Below, piece after piece: positions 41,436-49,520 of a DNA stretch of 64,000 nt (position 1 is the first letter of the stretch; each line of letters starts with the position of its first letter). The DNA comes from 55-13 sp964501275. GTDB taxonomy: Bacteria; Armatimonadota; Fimbriimonadia; Fimbriimonadales; Fimbriimonadaceae. The stretch is from contig CAZCSP010000019.1 of NCBI GenBank assembly GCA_964501275.1, positions 1 to 64,000 on the forward strand. The letters run 5' to 3'. The position numbers and the translations under genes are program-made. The notes under the pieces were generated by a model. The model was given only the letters and a program-made list of their open reading frames with translations. It was not told the origin of the DNA and searched no databases.

Positions 41436-41907
41436 ACATCCTTTTTCTCCAGCTATTGAGAGCCCATTCGCCGTGGCTATCTCCGCTCTCACCTATTATT
41501 CAAATTTGCGGAGCATTATGCATCTAAGAGCATGGCAGGGGATGTTGAGTAGATTCGGGAAAGCGTCTATTCTCTCTTTTACTTAGTGCTTGTGTTGCTG
41601 GCAGTGCGACCCCCAACATCCATGGATGCACTTTAAGGAAAGGGTTTCCATATGTCTGCGATACTGCGTTAAAGCAACGAAGTCTGGTCTGCTTCTGCCC
41701 TTCGGCTAGAGAATCGCATGTTAAGTACGGAACTCGGAGATCAAGCAGACGGGTTGATGGATTGAGGCCTCTATTTCTAAGCGAGTGCCCTATTATTTGT
41801 TTAAAACAAGAAGGGTAAAGAATTCAAAGTGCATTGCCAATAACATTCCTAACCAGAGCCGGGAAGGTGCATTTGATGTGCTAGGGCTCAAGGAGGATGA
41901 GAGCAGT
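41436..41907. other. Gene-free AT-rich stretch of about 470 bases
   Basis: No convincing gene, RNA or repeat. It continues the low-GC composition of the ATPase gene up to about 41880 and may be the remainder of the transferred segment. Confidence 0.55.
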
Positions 41908-42612
41908 ATGGCTCTATTCAAACTAGGCGCGTTTGCCGAGTCGCTCAGTGGGAAGAGCGGGAATACCGTGTTTGTGCGAACGAAGGCGGGGACCGTGGTA
42001 CGGGATTTTGTGATCCCCACCAATCCCGACACCGCCGCCCAACAGGGTGTGCGGAGCTACTTTGGCCTCGCCACAACCGCCTTTCGCAACATGACCAGCT
42101 CCCAGGTGCAGACCTGGAACAACTATGCCAGCCAGTTCACAACCCGGACCCGCGCCGGGAAACTGCGCAAGCGAACGGGAATCAATGTATTCACCGCTCT
42201 GACGACCAAATTCCTGCAGGTCACCCCGACCGGCACCATTCCTCTGACCCCGCCTACCTCCGCCTTTGCCGGAGAGACGATCACGCTAACCGTGACGCCG
42301 GGCGACGGCCAACTACAGTTCACCGCCAGCGGTCCCAATACCTCGGGCGTGAAGACGGAGATTCTGTTCCAGCGCCTTGCGGCTCCCAACCGGAAGCCGG
42401 AGCGGGGCGCTTATCGTCACAAGCAGTTTGTGACCTTTGCCTCGGGTTCACTGAGTGTGAGCATCGTGACGGAACCCGGCTATTGGGCGACGGCCTACCG
42501 ATTCGTGAAGACGGCAACCGGACAGGCATCGGACCTGATTCCCCTCCCCGTCCAAACCATGGCCTTTGCCGTGGTGGCCGGTGGGGCGGACAAGCAGAAG
42601 AAAGCCGCCTAA
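41908..42612 (+). CDS. Unrecognised GKSG-type protein, copy 2
   Basis: 234 residues from MALFKLGAFAESLSGKSG; AGGAGG lies 11 bases upstream. It shares with copy 1 the head LSGKSGNTVFVRTKAGTVVR, NPDTAAQQGVRSYFGLATTA and VQTWNNYASQF. It also shares NVFTALTTKFLQ and PPTSAFAGETITLTV, and the end FASGSLSVSIVTEPGYWATA then YRFVKTATGQ. Its C-terminus is lysine-rich (GGADKQKKAA). The two copies face away from each other across the AT-rich ATPase region. Confidence 0.78.
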   Translation: MALFKLGAFAESLSGKSGNTVFVRTKAGTVVRDFVIPTNPDTAAQQGVRSYFGLATTAFRNMTSSQVQTWNNYASQFTTRTRAGKLRKRTGINVFTALTTKFLQVTPTGTIPLTPPTSAFAGETITLTVTPGDGQLQFTASGPNTSGVKTEILFQRLAAPNRKPERGAYRHKQFVTFASGSLSVSIVTEPGYWATAYRFVKTATGQASDLIPLPVQTMAFAVVAGGADKQKKAA

Positions 42613-42673
42613 CTACCCTGAAGAAGAGAGAAGACGCCATCCGCGAAGCTTGTGGGTTCGCGGATGGATTTCT

Positions 42674-43960
42674 TTATTTGAAGAAGTCGAAGTTCTTCAG
42701 CCGATCCCTTACCGCCGCCAGGAACTGGCCGGCGACGATGCCGTCGATGATGCGGTGGTCGTAGGTGAGGACGAGGTTCATGATGGAGCGGATGGCGATC
42801 ATGTCGTCGATGATCACGGGCTGTTTGCGGATGGCGTAGGCGCCGAGGATGCCGGCCTGGGGGGCGTTGATCATGGGGGTGCCGAAGAGCGCGCCGTAGG
42901 TTCCGGGGTTGGTGAGGGTGAAGGTGCCGCCTTGGACGTCGGCGGGCTTGAGAGTGTTGCCCCGCGCGGCCTTGGCAATGCCGTCCAGGTCGCGGGCGAT
43001 CTCGATCAGGCTCTTCTTGTGGCAGTCCCGGATGACGGGGACGATCAGCCCATCCTGCCCCTTTGCGCCCAGGGCAACGGCGACTCCGATGTGGACGGCG
43101 TTGTTCTTGACCACCTGGAAGTCCTCGCGGAGGCTGGAGTTGACGATCGGGTGCTCCAATAGGCTCTCGGCGAGGGCCTTGATGAAGAACGGCGTGTAGG
43201 TGAGCTTGACCCCGTACTGCTCCAGGAAGGCGTCCTTGTTGCGCTCCCGGAAGGCGACCATCGCGGTGACGTCGCACTCGGTGATGGTGGTGACCGTGGG
43301 GATCGCGGCGCTCTTCACCATGTGCTCGGCGATCATCTTGCGCATGCCGACCAGCGGATAAGTCTCCTGGTCGGGACCGGCGGTCGTCGGCGTTGCGCTT
43401 GAGGTTTTAGGTTCTAGGCTTGGGGTGGGGCTTTGGGTTTTGGGCTTGGCACCTCCGGCAAGGTAGGCCTCTACGTCCTTCTTGGTGACCCTGCCGCCGC
43501 TCCCCGTCCCCGCGATGCCTTCCAGATCGGCGTCGCTCAGACCGTTGGCCTTGGCGATGCTTCGGACGACTGGCGTGTACCAGCGGCGCTCGCCGTCGGT
43601 ACGGGGCGTTAGGCTTTGGGTGGTGGGGGTTGGGGTTTCCGCTTTGGGCGTTGGGCTTTCGGCTTTCGGGGCTTCGATCTTGGGTGCGGGGTCGGTGGGG
43701 GTGGCGACGCCGTTGGCCGTGGCCCCTTCCTCGATCAACCCCATCGCATGGAAGACCTCGACCTGTTCGCCTTCTTGGATCAGAATCTGAGTCAGGACGC
43801 CGCTGGCGGGAGCGCCAAGCTCGGTGTTCACCTTGTCGGTCATGATCTCCACGACCGGCTCGTCCTCTTTTACGAATTCACCCACTTTCTTGAGCCAACG
43901 GCTCACCGTGCCTTCGTGTACGGACTCGCCCAACTCGGGCATCAAGATCTCGACTGCCAT
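42674..43960 (-). CDS. Dihydrolipoyl acyltransferase (E2) of a 2-oxoacid dehydrogenase
   Basis: 428 residues. The lipoyl domain 1-77 has the lipoylated lysine at 43 (EIMTDKVNTEL). A peripheral-subunit-binding domain lies about 120-160 (YTPVVRSIAKANGLSDADLE), and the catalytic domain about 190-428 ends with YDHRIIDGIVAGQFL, the active-site His. Which acyl group is moved (pyruvate, 2-oxoglutarate or branched-chain) cannot be told. The two linkers (about 90-118 and 165-190) are rich in Pro, Thr, Ser and Lys and are written in the heptamer repeats common between genes here. No E1 or E3 gene is in the window. Confidence 0.93.
   Translation of the reverse strand: MAVEILMPELGESVHEGTVSRWLKKVGEFVKEDEPVVEIMTDKVNTELGAPASGVLTQILIQEGEQVEVFHAMGLIEEGATANGVATPTDPAPKIEAPKAESPTPKAETPTPTTQSLTPRTDGERRWYTPVVRSIAKANGLSDADLEGIAGTGSGGRVTKKDVEAYLAGGAKPKTQSPTPSLEPKTSSATPTTAGPDQETYPLVGMRKMIAEHMVKSAAIPTVTTITECDVTAMVAFRERNKDAFLEQYGVKLTYTPFFIKALAESLLEHPIVNSSLREDFQVVKNNAVHIGVAVALGAKGQDGLIVPVIRDCHKKSLIEIARDLDGIAKAARGNTLKPADVQGGTFTLTNPGTYGALFGTPMINAPQAGILGAYAIRKQPVIIDDMIAIRSIMNLVLTYDHRIIDGIVAGQFLAAVRDRLKNFDFFK
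43402..43449. repeat. Heptamer repeat inside the E2 gene (second linker)
   Basis: Words such as ggttttaggttctaggcttg and ggctttgggttttgggcttg are 7-bp units of GCTTTGG type. A second block, 43607-43672, codes for the first linker. Confidence 0.8.
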
Positions 43961-44288
43961 GAGGCGTAGTTTACCGGGCGGCGGGCGGTTTTAGGTTGCA
44001 GGGGTTGGGCCTGGAGCTTTATCGGCGGGGATTAAGGGGAGGGACTTGCAAAAGAATCGTAGTGAGCCTAGTTGGGGTAGTTGCGACGCGAGCCCCTTCG
44101 GGTGGGCTCGGATCGTGAATCTTGCACGTTCCACAAGGAACATGGACAGATAGTTCCTGAAAACTGACCAACAATGCAAATCAGGTATTTTTAAGGTCTT
44201 GGCAAGGTCCTTGCTGTGTTACAATGCAGTACTAGACCCTATGAAACAGGGCTAGCTCCCTTTTTTGGAGAGGGATGAGGATTATCTT
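43961..44288. other. Gap before the PEP-CTERM gene
   Basis: About 330 bases without a gene. The first 70 bases are repeat-like (tttaggttgcaggggttggg). The rest is AT-richer and holds the PEP-CTERM promoter candidate at 44197-44225. Confidence 0.6.
44197..44225 (+). promoter_or_regulatory. Candidate promoter of the PEP-CTERM gene
   Basis: TACAAT at 44220-44225, with TTGGCA at 44199-44204 (15-base spacer) or TCTTGG at 44197-44202 (17-base spacer). The leader to the ATG would be about 57 bases. Confidence 0.5.
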
Positions 44289-44846
44289 ATGAAATTTAAT
44301 AGCATTAGCATGGCCCGCTTCACTGTACTGGCAGTTGCTGGCGCAGCTCTTCTCGGCGTTTCCGCTACCGCATCGGCGAGTGGCTTTACTGGATTCTACG
44401 ATCATTCGAATTGGAATTGGACCGAACTCGGTACGGGTACTGGCGCGCTGACTGAATTCGATGCCGACCATGTAGTGATTACAGGTGGCGACGCGGGCGC
44501 TGACAGCGACAGCTACTACTGGATCACCGCTGCCGCTGATGGCATTTTCAGCTTCGATTGGCTTTACAATTCTGTGGATGAGCCAGGCTACGACGGTGCT
44601 TTCTATGTTCACGGATCGAGCCTGAGCGACTGGGTCTTCTTGTCGACCACTGACGGAGAGTCGGGCAATATAAGCATTTCGGTGCTGGCTGGTGACGTCA
44701 TCGGCTTTAACATATACTCTGAAGATGGCGTTTTCGGTCCTGGTATTTTGACCGTTACCAACTTCTCTGCACCGGTTCCCGAGCCCGCGACCATGGCCGC
44801 TCTTGGACTTGGCGTTGCCGCTCTGCTTCGCCGCCGACGCAAGTAA
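44289..44846 (+). CDS. Exported PEP-CTERM protein
   Basis: 185 residues. A signal peptide (ARFTVLAVAGAALLGVSATASA) leads to a beta-rich acidic middle region with few charges other than Asp/Glu (YDHSNWNWTELGTGTG, DGIFSFDWLYNSVDEPGYDG). The end VPEPATMAALGLGVAALLRRRRK is a complete PEP-CTERM signal: PEP motif, hydrophobic helix, basic tail. Exosortase would cut it and place the protein on the surface or in exopolysaccharide. No exosortase gene is present here. A GAGG lies before the ATG, and a strong terminator follows. Confidence 0.9.
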   Translation: MKFNSISMARFTVLAVAGAALLGVSATASASGFTGFYDHSNWNWTELGTGTGALTEFDADHVVITGGDAGADSDSYYWITAAADGIFSFDWLYNSVDEPGYDGAFYVHGSSLSDWVFLSTTDGESGNISISVLAGDVIGFNIYSEDGVFGPGILTVTNFSAPVPEPATMAALGLGVAALLRRRRK

Positions 44847-44900
44847 GTTCGGTTCGCTCTCCACTATTCTCCACGCAGGGTGAATAGAGAGGGGAGAGAA

Positions 44901-44935
44901 GAACGGGTCCAGCTTTCTTAAAGCTGGACCCGTTC
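44901..44935 (+). terminator. Strong 16-bp stem terminator after the PEP-CTERM gene
   Basis: gaacgggtccagcttt and aaagctggacccgttc pair perfectly across a ctt loop, with ttgtgtt after. A weaker imperfect hairpin (ctctccactattc / gaatagagaggggagag) precedes it. Confidence 0.85.
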
Positions 44936-45077
44936 TTGTGTTACGTGAGGAGTAGCTTCACAACCTACTCAAGATGACGCCGTTCTGAAGAAAGAGCGAA
45001 TCTACACACAAGCTCTCAGACGGGTTTCATGTGCTTAATCAATGGAACGATGAGCCAAGCAAGTAAACTTCGCCCTC

Positions 45078-46457
45078 ATGTCCCAAACCATCGGCTTCTA
45101 TGGCGCGGCCCAGACGGTTACTGGATCGAAGCATCTTCTCACTCTCAACGGCAAGCAAATCCTCGTGGACTGCGGCATCTTTCAGGGGAGCCGTGAATTG
45201 CGGGATCGGAACTGGCAGCCGTTCCCCTTCTCCTCGACCGACCTCGACGCCGTCGTCGTCACCCACGCCCACTTGGACCATATCGGCATGATCCCCAAAC
45301 TGGTGAAAGAGGGCTATCAGGGGCCGATCTACTGCACTCGGGCCACTTTAGGCCTCGCGAAGATCAGCCTTCCCGACTCAGGACGGCTCCAAGAGGAGGA
45401 GGCCAGGTTCGCCAACAAGCACGGTACTCGGCATAGCCCCGCGTTGCCCCTGTACACCGAACAGGACGCCTATGCTTGTCTGAAGCGGTTCGTGGCCATG
45501 CCCTACTGGGATTTCCAACCTCTGCCGGGAGGCGGGACTTTCCGATTCATGCCGGCTGGGCACATCCTGGGATCGGCTTTCGCCGAGATCTATTTCGATA
45601 ACGGCGAGCGGATTCTAATGGGCGGCGACCTGGGCCGATTCAATACGCCGATCATCAAGGACCCGACCTATGTTGACTGGGCGGAGTATTTGGTGGTGGA
45701 GAGCACCTATGGCAACCGCACCCATGCCAATGAGAACACCATGGATCGGCTGGAGGAGATTCTGAACGAGTCGTACCAGTCAGGCGGAGCGGTTCTTATT
45801 CCCAGTTTCTCTATCGGCCGAACCCAGGAAGTGCTGTACTACCTGCGCGAACTCCAGGACGCGAACAGGATGCCGCGGATTCCAATCTTCATCGACAGTC
45901 CGATGGCGGTCAGTGCGACTCGGCTGTATGCCGACGCCAAAGAGGAGCACGATCAGGATATGAAGATCGCGATCTCGGAGAACGCCAGTTCTCTTGAGCC
46001 GCACCTGCTCTACCTGGTTCGGGATCGGGAGCAGTCGAAGGCGTTGAACAAGCAAACGGGGCCGATGGTGATCATCGCGGGGTCGGGAATGGCAAACGGG
46101 GGACGCATCGTCCACCACCTGAAATATCGACTGGGCAATCCTTCGACCCAAGTCGTCTTTACCGGCTACCAGGGCGAAGGAACCCTGGGCCGGCGACTTT
46201 TGGAGGGCGAGCCAGAGGTTCATATCCACGGGGAAAAGATTCTGGTGAAAGCCCACACGACCAAGCTGAACTCGCTGTCTGCCCACGCCGACCAGGGTGA
46301 GATCATGGACTGGCTTCGCCACTTCAAGACCCCTCCCAAGAAGACCTTCATCGTCCACGGCGAACCGGATGCACAGGAGGCTCTGCTGGCAAAGATTCAG
46401 GCGGAGTTGGGTTGGGAGGCGGTGATCCCGAAGCAGGGGGAGACGTTCGAGTTGTAG
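45078..46457 (+). CDS. MBL-fold beta-CASP nuclease (RNA-specificity domain)
   Basis: 459 residues of a zinc-dependent RNase related to CPSF/RNase J-like proteins. The metal motif HAHLDHIGMIPKL, further His/Asp in AGHILGSAF and ILMGGDLGR, the beta-CASP insert (SYQSGGAVLIPSFSIGRTQE), the RNA-specificity motif GSGMANGGRIVHHLKYRLG and the final HADQGEIMDWL/KTFIVHGEP are all visible. It probably processes or degrades RNA in the cytosol. It is read from its own ATG, 143 bases after the terminator. Confidence 0.93.
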   Translation: MSQTIGFYGAAQTVTGSKHLLTLNGKQILVDCGIFQGSRELRDRNWQPFPFSSTDLDAVVVTHAHLDHIGMIPKLVKEGYQGPIYCTRATLGLAKISLPDSGRLQEEEARFANKHGTRHSPALPLYTEQDAYACLKRFVAMPYWDFQPLPGGGTFRFMPAGHILGSAFAEIYFDNGERILMGGDLGRFNTPIIKDPTYVDWAEYLVVESTYGNRTHANENTMDRLEEILNESYQSGGAVLIPSFSIGRTQEVLYYLRELQDANRMPRIPIFIDSPMAVSATRLYADAKEEHDQDMKIAISENASSLEPHLLYLVRDREQSKALNKQTGPMVIIAGSGMANGGRIVHHLKYRLGNPSTQVVFTGYQGEGTLGRRLLEGEPEVHIHGEKILVKAHTTKLNSLSAHADQGEIMDWLRHFKTPPKKTFIVHGEPDAQEALLAKIQAELGWEAVIPKQGETFEL

Positions 46458-46625
46458 GGGTATTGGGCGTTAGGCGTTAGGCATTCGGGATTCGGTATTG
46501 GGCATTCGGTATTGGGCGTTAGGCGTTAGGCGTTAGGCGTTTGGCGTTTGGCATTCGGTATTGGGCATTCGGTGTTTGGTTCCTCCGAGAAACACCTATC
46601 ACCCAATGCCCAACGCCCAATCTGT
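46458..46625. repeat. Heptamer tandem run before purD
   Basis: Clean 7-bp units of gcgttag, gcattcg, gtattgg and gcgtttg follow each other over about 120 bases, then an inverted end (cacccaatgcccaacgcccaa). It is the longest such run in the window. Confidence 0.92.
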
Positions 46626-46638
46626 CATAGTCTTCTCT

Positions 46639-47895
46639 GTGCGGATACTGGTAGTTGGATCGGGGGGGAGGGAGCATGCTTTGGCTTGGAAGCTCTCTCA
46701 AGAGGCGGAAGTTCTGGCGGCTCCGGGGAATGCGGGGATTGCGGCTGACGTGGAGTGTGTCGCGGTTGCCGGGAGCGATTTCGCCGGGATCGCGAGCTTG
46801 GCCAAGTCTCGCAGCGTGGACTTGGTGGTCGTAGGGCCGGAAGATTTCCTGATCGACGGGTTGGCCGACGCTCTGCGTGAAGAAGGGATTGCGGTGTACG
46901 GGCCAGGCAAAGCGGGGGCCCGCCTGGAAGGTTCCAAGGCTTACTCCAAAGACCTGATGGCCCAGGCTGGAGTTCCCACCGCACGCTACGCCGCTTTCGA
47001 CGACCCCGCCAAGGCCAAGGAGTTCGCCCGATCCCTCGCCGATTCAGGCGCGATGCCGGTCATCAAAGCCAGCGGCAACGCCTTGGGCAAGGGTGTGATC
47101 GTTGCCAATATGCTGGAGGAGGCATTGGATGCTATCGACCTGATGATGGTGGACCGCGAATTCGGCGCAGCGGGGAGTACGGTGGTGGTGGAGGAGCGGC
47201 TACTGGGGTTCGAGTTCTCTCTGCTCACCATCTGTTCGGGGACTCACTTCCACAGCCTTCCCGTGGCCCAGGATTATAAACGCGCTCTGGACGGGGACCG
47301 TGGGCCGAACACGGGCGGCATGGGCACCTATTCGCCCCTCCCCTCTGTCCCCCCCGACCTGGTGCGAGAGGCCGAGGCGCAGGTGGTGAAGCCGATGCTG
47401 GATCACTTAGCAAACGAGGGCATCGACTACCGGGGCACCCTGTTCTCCGGCTTCATGGTCCAGAACGGCAAACCTTATTGCATCGAATACAACGTCCGCT
47501 TCGGCGACCCGGAGACTCAGACGGTGATGCGCCGATTGGGCAGCGGGTTTGCCAGTGCGCTCCTGGCCGCTGCGAAGGGCGAACCAATCCCCGAGGTTGA
47601 GGTTTTGGACCACGCGGCGGTGACGGTGGTCATGGCCAGTGGCGGATACCCCGGCAACTATCAAAAAGGCTTTCCCATCCACATTCCCGGCGACCTACCG
47701 GCCGAGGTCAAAGTCTTTCATGCCGGTACCATTCGGAAGGATGGTCATCTGGTCACCAACGGAGGCCGCGTTCTCGGGGTGTCCGCCATTGGGGAAACCC
47801 ATGCCGATGCAAAGGCAGCTGTGTACGAAGCGTGTGGAAAGATTGAGTTCGAGGGGGCGTTCTATCGACGGGATATCGCCGGTTCCATCGCCTGA
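46639..47895 (+). CDS. purD: Phosphoribosylamine-glycine ligase
   Basis: Joins glycine to phosphoribosylamine with ATP in purine synthesis. 418 residues from GTG: RILVVGSGGREHALAWKLSQ (N domain), SKAYSKDLMAQAGVPTARY, the ATP-grasp region VIKASGNALGKGVIVA and VVEERLLGFEFS, then the motif QDYKRALDGDRGPNTGGMGT and RFGDPETQ. This matches the usual length of about 420; the 26-codon upstream extension is repeat DNA. No other pur gene is adjacent. Confidence 0.95.
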   Translation: MRILVVGSGGREHALAWKLSQEAEVLAAPGNAGIAADVECVAVAGSDFAGIASLAKSRSVDLVVVGPEDFLIDGLADALREEGIAVYGPGKAGARLEGSKAYSKDLMAQAGVPTARYAAFDDPAKAKEFARSLADSGAMPVIKASGNALGKGVIVANMLEEALDAIDLMMVDREFGAAGSTVVVEERLLGFEFSLLTICSGTHFHSLPVAQDYKRALDGDRGPNTGGMGTYSPLPSVPPDLVREAEAQVVKPMLDHLANEGIDYRGTLFSGFMVQNGKPYCIEYNVRFGDPETQTVMRRLGSGFASALLAAAKGEPIPEVEVLDHAAVTVVMASGGYPGNYQKGFPIHIPGDLPAEVKVFHAGTIRKDGHLVTNGGRVLGVSAIGETHADAKAAVYEACGKIEFEGAFYRRDIAGSIA

Positions 47896-47959
47896 CCGCT
47901 CCGCAGGTCATCGATCATTTCTCAGTGGTGTGATGGCTTTCCGGCCTAGAGGGCGGAGC

Positions 47960-49420
47960 CTACACAATTCCGCGCACCACTGCGCCCGCCACGTCGGTCA
48001 GGCGGAAGTCTCGGCCTTGGTAGTGGTACGTGAGGCGGGTGTGGTCGATGCCTAACTGGTGGAGGACGGTGGCTTGGAGGTCGTTCACGCTGACCGGGTC
48101 CTTGGCGACGCCGTAGCAGAACTCATCCGTCTCGCCGTACACCTTCCCCTTTTGGAATCCCCCGCCTGCCGCCCAGATGGAGTAGCACAGGCCAAAGTGG
48201 TCACGGCCGTGGGCGTTGGGCTTGGTGACGTCGCCCTGGACGAAGACCGTGCGGCCGAACTCGCCCATCCAGAGGACGATGGTGTCTTCCAAGAGGCCTC
48301 TCTGCTGGAGGTCCTTGACCAGCGCCGCCGAGGGTTGGTCGGTATCTCGGCATTGTTCGGCGAGTTGGGTGGAGAGGTTCTGATGCTGGTCCCAACCGCT
48401 GTGCATCAGTTGGACAAACCGGGTTCCGCGCTCGATGAGGCGGCGGGCAAGGAGGCAGTTGTGGGCGAACGTGCCCTTCTTCCGCACATCGGGACCGTAC
48501 ATTGCCAGCGTCGCCTCCGACTCTTTGGAGATGTCGGTCAACTCGGGGACGCTGGTCTGCATCTTGAAGGCGAGTTCGTATTGGGCGATGCGAGTCTCGA
48601 TCTCGGGGTCGCCGAACTCCTGGTGCCGCTTGCGGTCGAGTTCGGCGATGTCGTCCAGAATGCCCCGGCGGAGCTTCTCGGAGATGCCCGGCGGGTTGGT
48701 GAGGTAGAGAACCGGGTCTCCTTCACTGCGGAACCGGACGCCCTGGTACATGGAGGGAAGGAAGCCGCTGCCCCAGTAGTAGTCGTAGAAAAGCTGTCCG
48801 CAAGTCTTCTTCTCATCGCTGCTGGTCATCACCACAAAGGCGGGAAGTTCGTCGGTGTCGCATCCCAAGCCATAAGCTGCCCATGCCCCCATGCTGGGGC
48901 GACCGGGAATCTGGCTGCCAGTGAGGAAGAGGGTGACGCCGGGGGCGTGGTTGACGGCCTCGGTGTGCATGGTGCGGACCAGCGTGATCTCGTCGGCGAT
49001 GCCGCCGATGTGGGGGAGCAGCTCCGACATCTCGATTCCGGATTCGCCGTACTTGCGGAAAGGCTTGATGGCAGGCAGGATGGGGTATTTGCCCTGGCCA
49101 CTGGTCATGGTGGAGAGGCGGGAGGTCTTGCGGATGCTTTCCGGCAACTCCTCCAGCCGCATTTTCTCCAGGTTTGGCTTGGGGTCGAAGAGGTCAACTT
49201 GGGAGGGAGCGCCGCCCTGCCACAGGACGATGACGCGCTTGGCTTTGGGCTTGAAGTGAGGGATGCCTTTGAAACCGGGAACGCCTTGTTTTTGGGGGGA
49301 CTGAGCCGAGGCGGTTTCTCCCAGAAGGCTCATCAGTGCGATGGAGCCAAGTCCCTGCGCGGTTTTGCCAAAGAACTGGCGGCGGGTGAGTCGGAGGTCG
49401 CGTTCAAAGAAGGGGTTCAT
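47960..49420 (-). CDS. Tat-exported DUF1501 (sulfatase-like) protein
   Basis: 486 residues. The N-terminus TRRQFFGKTAQGLGSIALMS has the twin-arginine pattern with a hydrophobic core. The body fits DUF1501, a fold of the alkaline phosphatase/sulfatase type: VIVLWQGGAPSQVDLFDPKP at its start, then SHAPGV-like and WMGEFGRTVFVQGD and GRDHFGLCYSIWAAGG at the end. These proteins are nearly always encoded next to PSCyt1/DUF1553 genes, as here: the gene at 49514 lies directly upstream on the same strand. Substrate unknown. Confidence 0.92.
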   Translation of the reverse strand: MNPFFERDLRLTRRQFFGKTAQGLGSIALMSLLGETASAQSPQKQGVPGFKGIPHFKPKAKRVIVLWQGGAPSQVDLFDPKPNLEKMRLEELPESIRKTSRLSTMTSGQGKYPILPAIKPFRKYGESGIEMSELLPHIGGIADEITLVRTMHTEAVNHAPGVTLFLTGSQIPGRPSMGAWAAYGLGCDTDELPAFVVMTSSDEKKTCGQLFYDYYWGSGFLPSMYQGVRFRSEGDPVLYLTNPPGISEKLRRGILDDIAELDRKRHQEFGDPEIETRIAQYELAFKMQTSVPELTDISKESEATLAMYGPDVRKKGTFAHNCLLARRLIERGTRFVQLMHSGWDQHQNLSTQLAEQCRDTDQPSAALVKDLQQRGLLEDTIVLWMGEFGRTVFVQGDVTKPNAHGRDHFGLCYSIWAAGGGFQKGKVYGETDEFCYGVAKDPVSVNDLQATVLHQLGIDHTRLTYHYQGRDFRLTDVAGAVVRGIV

Positions 49421-49429
49421 GGGAGTTTG

Positions 49430-49520
49430 GAATTTGGGGTTTGGAGTTTGGAGTTAGGGGATTCCTTTGCCGCCTCACCTCCATCACGTCAATCATGTCC
49501 ATCACCCTCATCTTCATTCT
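49430..49520. repeat. Heptamer and CCATCAC repeats
   Basis: gtttggaatttggggtttgg and gagtttggagttag (7-mers), then cctccatcacgtcaatcatg and tccatcaccctc, a family also found at 62486-62560. Confidence 0.75.

Noticed and set aside
43991..44179. 62-codon minus-strand frame in the gap before the PEP-CTERM gene
   Set aside because: No start signal, no motif, and it crosses the probable promoter region.
46458..46625. Heptamer runs considered as a CRISPR array
   Set aside because: The unit is 7 bp with no unique spacers of 30-40 bp and no cas gene nearby.
46561..46638. Upstream extension of purD
   Set aside because: Repeat DNA; PurD proteins begin with the RILVVGSGGREHA strand.
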